Assembly: GCA_033239525.1 (NCBI GenBank)
Contig: BSYO01000022.1
Location: forward strand, 12,658,923 to 12,722,922
Origin: Nepenthes gracilis
Lineage: Eukaryota > Streptophyta > Magnoliopsida > Caryophyllales > Nepenthaceae
DNA length: 64,000 bases
Direction of reading: 5' to 3'
Position numbers and translations under genes: made by a program
Shown: positions 43,605-55,618 of the stretch, piece after piece
Position numbering within the stretch: position 1 is the stretch's first letter
Layout of the letters: each line of letters starts with the position of its first letter
The notes under the pieces: model-generated
Told to the model about the DNA's origin: nothing
Database searches by the model: none
The model's input: only the letters and a program-made list of their open reading frames with translations

Positions 43605-44930
43605 GTTATTTTTATACAATCAAAAGCCATATGCTAATATTTAAAACTCATAAGTGGGTCATTTTACATATAATGATTTAGATAAGATCGAACATTACTT
43701 TTATCTATAAATTATAGGTTTAAATATTGATCACACTATAATATATTAAAGTATATCATAATATACCACTGCTGAAATTTTTTCAGTGGTCTAATGCATA
43801 AACATAGAAAAATTCTACATAATTTCATATATATCTTATATTTTCTTATTTTAGAGAAAATATTCTTAATTTTTTTAACAAATTATAAAATTTTTTCTTT
43901 AAATTTTTTCAATTTCTTATCATGCAACGCTTAAACTTTTCTATTGAAACTTGGACATAATTAATTTAAAATATGTGGTGCTATATTATAAGGTTTTAAA
44001 GCAAAGTTATAGAAAAATTAGTTAAGTTTCTCAATTTAGTATTTTATTTCAAATATCATACATGCAAGGGCAAATAGATGAAATTTTAGGACATGCAAAA
44101 ATACAATTAGTAAATTTACACATGCGGAAACATTATTTATAAATTTAAAGTATACAATAACTATTTAAATATGATTTTAGTACATGCATGAGTGAAATTA
44201 TAGAGAAATAAGTTGACAATATAAAGTATATGAATTAAGACATAGATTTCATAAATTATATAGAACAAGAATAGAAATTCATATATGTGATGTATAAATA
44301 GCCTAATTATGAAAATACATCATGATTGAGTATTTAAAATAAGAAATACTCAAAAAAGTAAGAAAAAATCAGTAACAAAGAAAAAAAAATTTGGAATACA
44401 TTTATCATAATTTTAAAATTTTAAAAATCTTGGTTGGATTAACATCAAAAACCCTTCTCTAATTTTTTCTCTCTTCTTTTTCTTTTTTTTTTTTCTCAAA
44501 ATCTGGCAAAAAATTATAAAAAATTAGTTAGATATAACTTATATAGTGGATTTAGTGCACAAGCACCCATCTGATGAGCATCGGATGCCGTGGCCAAACA
44601 CAGTTAGGCATGGCTGTCATATCGGGCACGTTAGGTGCTAACATTATGCTCCAACGCCCTCAAGCGTCCCTCAGGTATATATTGAGTATTAACTAATCTA
44701 AAAAAATCGTTCGAGTTTCGATCAAGCATCTGTTAGGTACGACCTCTTTACTTAGGACACGCATGTCTGCACGTGTTAGGATCTAGTTAAACATTCTTCA
44801 ACTTGATATGATCAAATCCAAAATTGACTTTGACTTAATTTTCTACATTTGACTTCAACTCTTTCTGTCAATTTAATTAATTATGATTATATTTTAAAAT
44901 TCATACCTTATAGTCTTAATCATACTTTCA
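43605..44930 (-). repeat. LTR 3 of the A/C gypsy array (5' LTR of C, truncated)
   Basis: Colinear with 23385..23782 plus 31452..31922, so the first 700 bp of the LTR are missing. Beyond that it supplies the U3 part lost from LTRs 1 and 2, including a pyrimidine tract (44460..44495). The right border near 44930 is approximate. Confidence 0.7.
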
Positions 44931-46045
44931 TCATCATTGTTCTAAAGGTTAGTGCCCTAGGGACTATTAGGCTGTTTCTAAGTATTTAGAAGTTTTAATT
45001 TGTTTAAATATTAGCTATATAAAACTGAAATAGATATGGTAAATAAATAAAGAATAGAAAAGGAACAATTTCATATCATATTTTATACTGGTTTACCGTG
45101 TTTATACACAATCTCTAAGCCATATTTGAGATTCCAAATATGTTGAATCGATCTTCTTCTCTTATGTGAAGGTTAAGCCTTACAACATTATCACTTCAGT
45201 ATTGGAGATTTTGTCAACAGTAATACCATAATTCTTTCACTTTTATTGCTTACAATTTTTTTCTCAACAAAAATATAAAAATTTAATGCCCAAAAGCAAG
45301 TTATCTTTGTGTGTAAAGAATATAGCTTACATGAAAAATGAGTGTAAGGAACCATTTGGCATAAATGACCATCTCAACATTAAATATTTCCAAGTTTTCA
45401 CAAATCTGTTAAAAAATCTTGAAGTCTCATCATTATATCTAGTTTTACACTTTAAAATATTAACTCTATATATATTACTATTTAAGAAATAAAAGTCAGA
45501 TACTAAACTTTTGTTAGTCTCATATTTATTACAGCAACATAACATACTTGCTATTGTTAAAAATTCATATCAAATCATTGATGAGTCTAAACATATAAAT
45601 AGACCTTTTGAAAAAACTTGTCAAATCTCTTTCTATTTAAAATTTGAAGCGAATCAAAATTAATTTTATATATTGAGATATGTGTAAAATATTACAGCAC
45701 TGTTAATTTAAATTTTTAGTGTTCATCTTTACTGACTATCTAAATTTAAATAATTATAATTTTTAAACTAAAAATTTATATTTCACAAAGAACATATCCG
45801 TGTAAAGCTTATAATGTCTAACTTCTATGAAAGAAATTTTTTAGATTTTAAGAGTTGCAAAAAAACTTAAATTAAATTAATTTCATAACAATTATAAATC
45901 TCAAATTTATGTCCATTGATAAATAAAAACTGCTTTTCATAAAATTTTTTAAATTTTTAATTTGAATATGTTTGATCAATTAGAATAATAATCAATTGTA
46001 AGTATATTTATTATCATTAAAATAATTAAAGCAATTTAAAGCTAA
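44931..46045. other. AT-rich stretch, no gene recognised
   Basis: Only short frames without motifs. 45060..45300 has a weak LTR-like feel (gtttatacacaatctctaagcc) but no termini or repeats could be set. Confidence 0.4.
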
Positions 46046-46990
46046 TATTCTTTGCAATTTAGGCGTATCTCTCTTTGGCAATGTGGCATATACAGTCATC
46101 ACAATGATAGTGGTCCAAAGAATATGACCTCTCCTCGACAAGATCATCAGCCATTCGCAAGGCATCTTCCTCATTGGAAGGACTTCGCATGATAATATTC
46201 TCGTTGCTCAAAAAGTTATCCACACGTCGAGCAAAGCCATTGGTGGGAATGCGGGACTAGCATTAAAGATCAATCTCCTAAAGCGTTTGACAAGATTCAG
46301 TGGGAATTTGTTAAATGAACTCTTGAATCGCTCTCAATGCTTTCTGTCGTCGTCGACATGATCACGAAATGCATCTCAACACCCACCTTTGCAGACCTTT
46401 GGAATGGAGAGCTTTCTGAATCATTTCCAACTATGCATGATTTGAGACAAGAAGATTCCTTATCTTCTTACCTTTTGCCTCTTTTTATTGAGCAATTGTC
46501 ACACTTGACTAGATTTGAAGACTAATGGAAGATGGAAGCTTATCATGGAGTGGGACAAGGGCCCTGCTTTTTGTCACCTCTTATTTACAGACATTCTCCT
46601 CTGTGCAAGAGCAGGTCAGAAGCAAATGATTACAATCAGTAAGACACTAGAAAACTTCCACGCAGAAACTGGAGTGGTGGTTAATCCCCAAAAATCCAAG
46701 CTCCTCGTCTCTTCAGGTGCTAATAGAGAAGTGGCTGGAGACATACTCATGGTTAGCAGATTCAAAATGGTGAAAAATATGGGAAAACACCTCGGAGCAC
46801 ATCTAATCCATGGGAAATTTACTAATAACACTGCAAAGGCAATGGTTGAAAGGGTGGATGGAAGACTTATTCAGTGGAAAACAGAGTTCCTCCTCATGGC
46901 TGGCTGAGCAACCCCGATCTAAGTGATCACCCAAGCCAGTCCAACCTATGTGATGCAAACCTATATGCTCCGTCAAGACCCTATTACAAG
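46046..46990 (+). pseudogene. L1-type LINE reverse transcriptase fragment
   Basis: Reading across frames: VVQRI.PLLDKIISHSQGIFLIGRTSHDNILVAQKVIH, GLALKINLLKRFDKIQWEFV (RT motif A, D of 'KiDl.KAyDr' changed), MITKCISTPTFADLWNGELSESFPTMHDLRQEDSLSSYLLPLFIEQLSHL (motif B, qGdplSPylF), and CHLLFTDILLCARAG (motif C, FADD is now FTDI). NFHAETGVVVNPQKSKLLVS, LGAHL and QASPTYVMQTYML close the thumb region. There is no intact frame and neither end is preserved. Catalytic Asp residues are lost. Confidence 0.88.
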
Positions 46991-47516
46991 CTCGTAATAA
47001 TAATAATGTTAGAAATAAAATTTATTTACATATAATGCTCAACAACGAAAATCCGGTCGGACATAATATACCAAAATCCATAAGCAAAATACTTCTATAT
47101 GAATACTATAGTCATAGGAATAGCCAAACTGTCCCTATCTAGCTCAAACCGATACTATTCCTGTTCAATCCATAAATTATAGGAAGAAAAAATATCTAGT
47201 CAAAAGACAAATATATGAATAGCAAAATTATACGCCTAGATTCATAAATCCACACCAGCTCAAATCTAAACAATGGAAACTCAATTCCAATCCTATTTAT
47301 TACAAGAAATTTGAAAACAGACCTAAATGCTATAAATAAAATTGCTAACTAAATTTCTTCATCAATCCTCCATCCAATCCTATAAGAGTTCAAGGCTCGC
47401 TAATCTAAAAGTACTTAAAAATATTTTAAACATGAATCCAATATTTAATAAGGCATATATATACAACATATAAAAATACATGAGCAAAAGATGCAATAAG
47501 AACATTAAAATATGAT
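46991..47516 (-). repeat. Gypsy copy E LTR, fragment 1
   Basis: 'gctaatctaaaagtactta' (47398) and 'aataaggcatatatata' match 23119..23170 of the A LTR, in the same orientation. Split at 47516 by the copia array; continues at 55138. Confidence 0.7.
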
Positions 47517-47633
47517 TGTTAGGGTAATTTTTATAATTGGCATATTACGTGACTCTATGTAATTATGTATTGATATCAGGTTGTGTTTCGTCGAAAAATA
47601 TTTTCATACCTGTCCGTTCTGGCTTCCAGGAAT

Positions 47634-47875
47634 ACTGTGCTTGTCGTGAGCACGCTGTGAGCTCGAGCCCAAAATCCAGAAGCCTGTACTCGCCGTGAGC
47701 TCTCCACAAGCTCGACCCCAAAATTCAGAAGCCCTGTGCTCACCATGAGCTCGCCACGAGTTCGAGTCCAAATTCTAGAAGCCCTGTGCTTACCGTGAGC
47801 TTGCCACGAGCTCGAGCCCAAAATCCCAAAACCTTGTGCTCGTTGTTAACTCGCCACGAGCTCGAGCGCCGTGGC
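47634..47875. repeat. 50-bp tandem repeats in the LTR (about 5 units)
   Basis: Unit resembles 'ccctgtgctcgccgtgagct' followed by 'cgccacgagctcgagcccaa' and 'aatccagaag'. Corresponding arrays lie at 50991..51225 and 54330..54560 in the other two LTRs. Confidence 0.88.
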
Positions 47876-47911
47876 AATAGACAACTTTTTTGAATGCATT
47901 TTTTGAGCCCC

Positions 47912-47922
47912 TTATAAATATA
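47912..47922 (+). promoter_or_regulatory. TATA box of copia array LTR 1
   Basis: 'cttataaatatatacc' directly downstream of the 50-bp repeats; conserved as 'ctataaatatacacc' at 51261 and 'ctatgaatatacacc' in LTR 3. Confidence 0.65.
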
Positions 47923-48574
47923 TACCTATAATCAGTTGCCCTAACCTTTGATTGATAATTTTGGAGTCGTCCCATTTGAGAGAAAATCATTTTCCACTCC
48001 ATTAAACGTGTTCTAATTGAGAAAACTGATATTTTAACATTGTGCTTCATGTGCTAGCGATTTTCTCACCATTTTCTCTTTATCAATCCATCACTTTTAC
48101 CCTTCTACCTTTATTGGTGACGTCAGTACGTTGAAGAAGGGGATCCGGTCGAATGTGCTAATTCAAGTGGCACGAGAGGAAATATTGACGTGAAAACCGA
48201 AAGGCGTCCGGTGCCGTTGCCGTGGGCAAATCCAAGGGGTTGCTTTGTAGGGATCATAAGACGGGAGTAAGTTGGCTAAGTTAGCGCGTCATTATCACTT
48301 GGTTTGTAAGTTAATTTTCATAATGCATTTCTTCCTTGGCCGTTGAAACCCGGAGGTTTTTCTCGATTACCGTGAGTATCGAGTTTTTTTTTCGTCACCA
48401 AAAAGCTTGTCTTTTTATTATTATTATTACTTTATTTTTATACTCATATTGCTTATACTATTTAGACATAAATATTCTTTATGTATATTGAATATTTAAT
48501 TTTACACTACTTTCGCTAATTTGTTGTGAGAGTCGAAACATTATTGTGCTATTTGGACCGAAACGGTTTTCTTA

Positions 48575-50864
48575 TTTGGTATCAGAGAATTACCCCGATC
48601 CGCGACCCCCGATCTAGATATATACAAGTGGATCACTCTCTGTACTTCCCTTCTTTGATGGGAGCAACTAAGCCTATTGGAAGGTTCGGATAAGAGCTTT
48701 TCTCTAATCTATGGATGAGCGCATGTGGGCTAGTACTCAAATCGGGTGGACTTCACCCAAAAGTGGTGATGAACCAAAAGTTCTGTCTTTATGGTTTTAT
48801 GGTCAAAAGAAGAACTTGACATGTGTAATTGGAATAGTAAGGAATTACATGCTATTTTTATGACCGTATCTCCTGAAGAGTTCAAACGCATATCTATGTG
48901 TGAGACTGCAAAAGATGCATGAAAAATACTTGAAATAACTCATGAAAGAACCAAACTTGTAAAAAATTCAAAATTGCAAATGCTAACAACTAAATTTGAA
49001 GAAATCTGTATGAAAGATGACAAATCGTTTAATGACTTCTAAGTGCAATTAAATGATATTGTGAATTCCACGTTTAATTTAGGAAAATGAATCCCTGAAA
49101 ATCGAAATGTTAGAAAAGTTCTTAGATTGCTCCCTGAATGATTTAGACCTAAGGTCACCGCTATCGAAGAAAGTAAAGACCTTGATAAAATAAAATTCGA
49201 AGAACTTGTAGGATCCCTCCAAATTTATGAGTACACACTTCCACAGTTATGGAAGCAAAAATCAATTGTCCTAAAATCCGTCAGGGAAGAGAGAGATCGT
49301 GACTTCAATGAGGAGTCAAATAACGTTGAAGATTTTACCACATTTGTTAGAAATTTTAAAAAATTTTTAAAGAAAAATAAATCTTCATCTGACTTACCAA
49401 GTTTGGATTTAAAAAGAACTCTAAAATCTAATAAGAAAGGTCGATGTAAATTTAAAGAATCTAAATCTAAAAATACCCAAAGTATTCAATGCTATGAGTG
49501 TAAAGGTTTTGGTCATTATTGTACCAAATGTCCAAATATTAAACGCCAACAAGGCCAAACCTATAAAGCTAATGTAACCTTAAGCGATGACGAAGAAGAA
49601 GAGCCTGAAAAATGCTCTGAAGATAGCCCTGTTAAGTACATGGCCTTTATGACCTCATTGTGTGAAAATGATGATCGCTTAGAGGCAAGTCTTAAATCAT
49701 TCGATGACTCTAAGAACGAGTTAGAATCTAATCTGTAAGACCTTCATGATGCTTATGATAAATTATTTAAAGAATTTTTTCAAGTTAAGAAAATGAATGT
49801 ATCACTTAAACACAAACTGACTAAAATGGAAAAAAAAATTAGCTCTAAAATCTGAGTTAAACACAAAAGTTCAAGAAGTTGAGAACCTGAAAAGTTCTTT
49901 TATTAAAAAAATTATAACTCTGGAATCTGATCTAGAGGTTGCTTGAAATGACTTGAAACAATTTTCAAATGACTCCAAAAAATTGGACCATATGCTCTGG
50001 ACCATATGCTTAGTTTAGAAAAAATAAGAGGAAATAAAATTGGGTTGGGTTACTCTGAAAATGACTTGAGTAATTCTAAAACTATATTTGTCCAACCCAC
50101 GTCCCTCCTAAGGCAAAACAGTTCCTAGTTTACTCATATTGACAAATTGTCCAGGGGTTCTCCAAAGAAGAGTACTAATACACAAGAACCTCAAAACTTC
50201 ACAGGTATGAAATAGTTTGGTCTTAAATGCACTAAGAAGCCAATATGTACTTCTTACAGTCATGTTAAATTCGTTCCAATATGTCATGTATGCGAAATTA
50301 TTGGCCATATTCGTCCCCACGATCCATATCATTATGACAAAATAAGTCTCGGCAAGACTCTAAGATAGAGTATCTCATTCTTCATGATCAAGTGATAAAC
50401 TTAAGCAACACCATAAAATATGGTAAAAAATTGTGGATCAAAAAGAGTGAGCTCCATTACCCTTTGGTAATTCGTGACAAAAGGGGGAGTAGACTGCTTT
50501 CTTAGGGGAGATTGATCCTGAGAGGGGGAGATGTTATTTTTGTTAGGGGGAGTTCTTATTTGATTTATGCTATTTTTGTGGCTTTGTACTATTCTTGTCG
50601 TCATATTATATCATCTTATATTATGTCCGTTTGTACTAACCATGTTTGACCAGGTAACACCGCTATAGTATTAGGCACGACAGTCACAACATTGACACAG
50701 CAGCTCACGTATAGAGTTTTATGGTTACTTGTATTTTTTTTCGTTTCTCACTAGGAGTAGATTTTTATGTACACGGATTTTGTCTCGATAGTGTTTGAAC
50801 CTGTGTATCACTTGTATTTTTTTTACTTTATGTGTTTTGTCATGGAATTGTCAAAGGGGGAGAT
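48575..50864 (+). pseudogene. Gag of copia array, unit 1
   Basis: A copia gag with several stops. ESKDLDKIKFEELVGSLQIYEYTLPQLWKQKSIVLKSVREE is the UBN2 C-terminal part. The frame 49403..49738 holds a complete knuckle CYECKGFGHYCTKCPN and an acidic tail (SDDEEEEPEKCSED). A helical segment and then SLLRQNS.. and a second knuckle-like CHVCEIIGHIRPHD follow. After WIKKSELHYPLVIRDK the sequence turns to 3' non-coding with G-rich tracts. Typical SIRE/Tork-like gags continue into protease here; this one does not. Confidence 0.85.
50853..50864 (+). other. Polypurine tract of array unit 1
   Basis: 'aaagggggagat' immediately before LTR 2; the same sequence is at 54199..54210 before LTR 3. Confidence 0.85.
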
Positions 50865-51922
50865 TGTTAGGGTAATTTTTATGATTAGTATATTCCGTGA
50901 TCCTATGTAATCGTATGTTGATGTCGGGTTATACTTTGTCGAAACATATTTTCGTACTTGTTCGTTTCGCCTTCCAGGAATACTGCGCTTACTGTGACCT
51001 CGCTGTGAACTCGAGCCCAAGATCCAGAAGTTTTGTACTCGCCGTGAGCTTACCATGAGTTCAAGCCCAAAATCCAGAAACCCTGTGCTCGCCGTGAGCT
51101 CGCCATAAGCTTGAGCCTAAAATCCAGATGCCCTGTGCTCGCCGTGAGCCTGTCAAGAGCTCGAGCCCAAAATTTTGAAACCTTGCGCTGGCCGAGAGCT
51201 CACCACGAGCTCGAGCACCACGACAATGGGTAACTTATTTGAATGTGTTTTTTGAGTCCTCTATAAATATACACCTATAATCAGTTGCCCTAACCATTGA
51301 TTGATATTTTTGGAGCCATCCCACTTGAGAGAAAATCATTTTCCAATCCATGAAACATGTTCTAATCGAGAAAACCGATCTTTTTACATTGTGCTTCATG
51401 TGCTAGCGATTTTCTCACTACTTTCTCTTTATCAATCCATCACCTCTACCCTTCTACCTTCGTTGGTGACATCGGTACCTTGAAGATGGGGATTCGGACG
51501 TGTGTGGCAATTCAAGTGGCACGAGAGGGAAGATTGACATGACGACCATAAGGCGTCCGGTGTCATTGTCGTGGGCAAATCCGAGGAGTTCCTTGGTAGG
51601 GATCATAAGACGGGAGTAAGACGGTTAAGTTAGCACGTCGTTACCACTCGGTCTGTAAGTTAATTTTCATAGTGCATTTCTTCTCTGACCGTTGAAACCC
51701 AGAAGATTTTTCTCGATTACCGTGGGTATCGAGTTTTTCATTCGTCACCAAAAAGCTTGTCTTTGTATTATTATTGTTGCTTTATTTTTATACTCATGTT
51801 GCTCGTAACATTTAGATACAAACATTCTTTACGTGTATTGAATATTTAATTTTGCACAGTTTATGCTAATTTATTATAGGGGTCAACATTATTGTGCTTT
51901 TTAAACCGAAACAGTTCTCTCA
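50865..51922 (+). repeat. LTR 2 (shared middle LTR) of the copia array
   Basis: 1,058 bp, TGTTAGGG...TTCTCTCA. It shares more private variants with LTR 3 (for example 'gtgtgtggcaattc', 'gagttccttggta') than with LTR 1. It acts as 3' LTR of unit 1 and 5' LTR of unit 2. Confidence 0.9.
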
Positions 51923-54210
51923 TTTGGTATTAGAGAATTATCCTGATTTGCAACCCCCGATGTAGATGTATACGAGTGGATTGCTATTCGTACCCCCCTT
52001 CTTTGATGGGAGTAATTATGCCTAGTAGAAGGTTCAGATGAAAGCCTTTCTCAAATTTATAGATGAATGCATGTGGGCTAGTGCCCAAACCGGGTAGATT
52101 CCACCCAAAAGTGGTGATGAACCAAAAGTTTTGTCTTTGTGGTCAAAAGAAGAACTTGATGTGTGTAATTGGAATAGTAAAGGATTACATACCATTTTTA
52201 TGACCGTATCTCTTTAAAAGTTTAAGCGTATATCTATGTCTGAGACTGCAAAAGACATGTGGGAAATACTTAAAATAACTCATGAAGGAACCAAACTTGT
52301 AAAAAAATTAAAATTGCAAATGCTAACGACCAAATTTGAAGAAATTCGTATGAAAAATGATGAAACGTTTGATGACATCTATGCGCAATTAAATGATATT
52401 GTGAATTCCACGTTTAATTTAGGAGAATGAATCTATAAAAATAGAATTGTTAGAAAAGTTCGTAGATCGCTCCCTGAAAGATTTAGACCTAAGGTCACCG
52501 CAATCGAAGAAAGCAAAGACCTTGATAAAATGAAGATCGAAGAACTTGTAGGATCCCTCCAAATTTATGAGTACACACTTCCACAGTTATGGAAGCAAAA
52601 ATCAATTGTCCTAAAATCCGTTAGGGAAGAGAGAGATCGTGACTTCGATGAGGAGTCAAATAACATTGAAGATTTTACCACATTTGTTAGAAATTTTAAA
52701 AAAATTTTAAAGAAAAATAAATCTTTATCTGACTTACCAAGTTTGGATTTAAAAAGAACTCTAAAATCTGATGAGAAAGACCGATGTAAATTTAAAGAAT
52801 CTAAATCAAAAAATACCCAAAGTGTTTAATGCCATGAGTGTAAAGGTTTTGGTCATTATTGTGCCGAATGTCCAAACCTTAAATGCCAACAAAATCAAGC
52901 CTATAAAGTTAATGTGATCTTGAGCGATGACGAAGAAGAAGAGCCTGAAAAATGCTCTGAAGATGGCCCTGTCAAGTACATGGCCTTTATGACCTCATTG
53001 TGTGAAAATTATGATCACTTAGAGGCAAGTCTTAAGCCATCTGATGACTATGAGAATGAGTTAGAATATAATCTGTATGACCTTCAAGATGCTTATGACA
53101 AATTATTTAAAGAATGTCTTCAAGTTAAGAAAACGAATGTGTCAGTCAAATACAAACTAACTAAAATGGAAAAAAATTAACTCTAAAATCTGAGTTAGAC
53201 ACAAAAGTTCAAGAAATTGAGAACCTGAAAAGTTCTTTTACTGAAAAAATCACAACTCTCGAATCTGATCTAGAAGCTGCTCGAAATGACTTGAAACAAT
53301 TTTCAAATGGCTCCAAAAAATTAGACCATATGCTTAGTTTAGGAAAAATAAGAGAAAATAAAATTGGGTTGGGTTACTCTGAAAATAACTTGAAAGCTAC
53401 TGGTAATTCTAAAACTATATTTGTCCAACCCACGTCCCTCCTAAGGCAAAACTGTCCCTCGTTTGCTCATATTGATAAATTGTCCAGAGGTTCTATAAAG
53501 AAGAGTACTAATACACAAGAACCTCAAAATTTCACTGGTATAAAACAGTTTGGTCTTAAATGCACTAGGAAGCCAATATGTACTTCTTCCAGCCATGCTA
53601 AATTCATTCCAACATGTCATGGATACGAAATTATTGGCCATATTCGTCCCCACCACCCTGTATCATTACGACAAAATAAGTTTCGGCAAGACTCTACGAT
53701 AGAGCATCTCATTCTCCACATCCAACACCTAAATGATCAAGTTATAAACTTAAGCAACACCATAAAATATGGTAAAAAATTATGGATCAAGAAGAGTGAG
53801 CTCCATTATCCCTTGGTAATTCGTGACAAAAGGGGGAGTAGACTGCTTCCTTAGGGGAGATTAATCCTAATAGGGGGAGATGCTATTTTTATTAGGAGGA
53901 GTTCTTATTTGATTTATACTATTTTTATGGCTTTGTACTATTCTTGTTGTCATATTATATCTTGTATTATGTCAATTTGTACTAACCATGTCTGATCAGG
54001 CAACACCGCTATAATATCAGGCACGGTAGTCACAGCATTGACACAGTAGCTCACTTATAGATTTTTATGGTTATTTGTATTTTTTTTCGTTTTTAACTAG
54101 GAGTAAATTTTCATGTACACGGGTTCTGTCTCGATGGTATCTTAACCCGTGCTTTACATGTATTTTTTTTACTTTATGTATTTTGTCATGGAATTGTCAA
54201 AGGGGGAGAT
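51923..54210 (+). pseudogene. Gag of copia array, unit 2
   Basis: Better preserved than unit 1 and about 95% or more identical to it over the stretches compared. Frames: 52236..52430 (MWEILKITHEGTKLVKKLKL...FEEIRMKNDETFDDIYAQLNDIV, classic UBN2 gag), 52530..52829, 52914..53180, 53291..53854 (LDHMLSLGKIRENKIGLGYSE, FVQPTS, CHGYEIIGHIRPH, WIKKSELHYPLV). The first knuckle reads CHECKGFGHYCAECPN after a TAA stop at 52827. Coding ends before any protease DSG. Confidence 0.87.
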
Positions 54211-55137
54211 TGTTAGGATCATTTTTATGATTGACATATTCCGTGACCCTATGTAATCGTGTGTCAATGTTGGGTTGTGTTTCGTCGAAACATATTTCCG
54301 TACCTATCCGTTTTGACTTCCAAGAATACTGCGCCTACCGTGAACTCAAGCCCAAAATCTAGAAGCCCTGTGCTTGCCGTGAGCTTGCCACGAGCTCAAG
54401 CCCAAAATCCAAACGCCCTGTGCTCGCCGTGAGCTTGCCACGAGCTCGAGCCAAAAATCTAGAAGCCCTGTGCTCGCCGTGAGCACGTCACGAGCTCGAG
54501 CTCAAAATCCCAAAACCCAGCGCTTCCCGTGAGCCCGCCACGAGCTCGAGCGCCGTGACGATGGGCAACTTTTTTGAATGTGTTTTTCGAGCCCTCTATG
54601 AATATACACCTATAATCAGTTGCCCTAACCTTTGATTGATATTTTTGGAGCCATCTCACTTGAGAGAAAATCATTTTCCAATCCATTAAACATTGAAGAA
54701 GGGGATCCGGTCGTGTGTGGCAATTCAAGTGGCACGAGAGGGAAGATCGGTATGAAGGCCAGAAGGCATCCGGTGTCGTTACCACGGGCAAATCTAAGGA
54801 GTTCCTTGGTAGGGATCGCAAGACAGAAGTAAGTCGGTTAAGTTAGCGTGCCGTTACCACCCGATCTGTAAGTTGATTTTTATAGTGCATTTCTTCCCCG
54901 GCTGTTGAAACCCGAAGGGTTTTTCTCAATTACCGTGGGTATCGAGTTTTTCCTTCGTCACCAAAAAGCTTGTCTTTTTATTATTATTGTTACTTTATTT
55001 TTATACTCATATCGCTCATAACATCTAAACACAAATATTCTTTACGTGTATTGAATATTTGATTTTGCACTGCTTTCGCTAATTTGTTGTAGGGGTTGAA
55101 ACATTATTGTGCTATTTGGACCGAAACGGTTCTCTCA
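54211..55137 (+). repeat. LTR 3 of the copia array
   Basis: 927 bp, TGTTAGGATC...TTCTCTCA. Shorter than LTRs 1 and 2 mainly by a deletion of about 125 bp after 'ccattaaac' (54688). Confidence 0.9.
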
Positions 55138-55618
55138 TGATCAAATACAGAAGTTACAAAATGTCAAACTATCAATAAACATATTCTAAAACATGATTGC
55201 ATATGAAATATCAAACATATATAAATACATGAAACATATAAATGTCTATAAAATACATATGAAAACTTATCAAAGCCATGCAAACCTTTAAAATTATGTC
55301 AAAAATATGTGAAAACTTAAGAACCAAGGATCGATGACTTATACATCGACTAATCAAAGGCAAACCTTGAAAATCGGATAATACATATTCCCAATAGTCT
55401 AAGGCTAATACACTACTATTCAATACTTATAGGAGGGTCATCTACAATGTGCTACAAATACGGTCGAATGCTATTTTCTTTAACCACCTATGAATAATAA
55501 GTATAATCTTTAAATTGCGCATAGTATATTAAGATATACCCAAATATAATCTATGCATATTTAATAATAGTTCTTATTTAGTGAAAATAAAGAATTTTAG
55601 ATCACATTTTATATATCT
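55138..55618 (-). repeat. Gypsy copy E LTR, fragment 2
   Basis: Continues fragment 1 after the copia array; 'agtatattaagatatacc' parallels 'atatattaaggtatacc' at 23528 of the A LTR. Interrupted at 55618 by the Tat-like element. Confidence 0.65.

Larger units (their letters stand above)
47517..48574 (+). repeat. LTR 1 of the copia array
   Basis: 1,058 bp, TGTTAGGGTAATTTTT...TTTTCTTA (terminal CA mutated). It has five 50-bp repeats (47634..47875), a TATA box (47912..47922) and 'ggtatcgagttttt'-type R/U5 sequence near 48380. Confidence 0.9.
47517..55137 (+). mobile_element. Copia gag-only tandem array: LTR-gag-LTR-gag-LTR
   Basis: Three LTRs (47517..48574, 50865..51922, 54211..55137) alternate with two gag-only internal regions (2,290 and 2,288 bp). 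Each internal region starts with a PBS (48577, 51925) and ends with the same polypurine tract aaagggggagat. The outer flanks share TGAT (47513..47516 and 55138..55141), consistent with one original insertion. No protease, integrase, RT or RNase H is present in either unit. Confidence 0.9.

Noticed and set aside
47634..47875. Regular 50-bp repeats considered as a CRISPR-like array
   Set aside because: Repeats are adjacent without unique spacers, diverged from each other, and located in a plant LTR.
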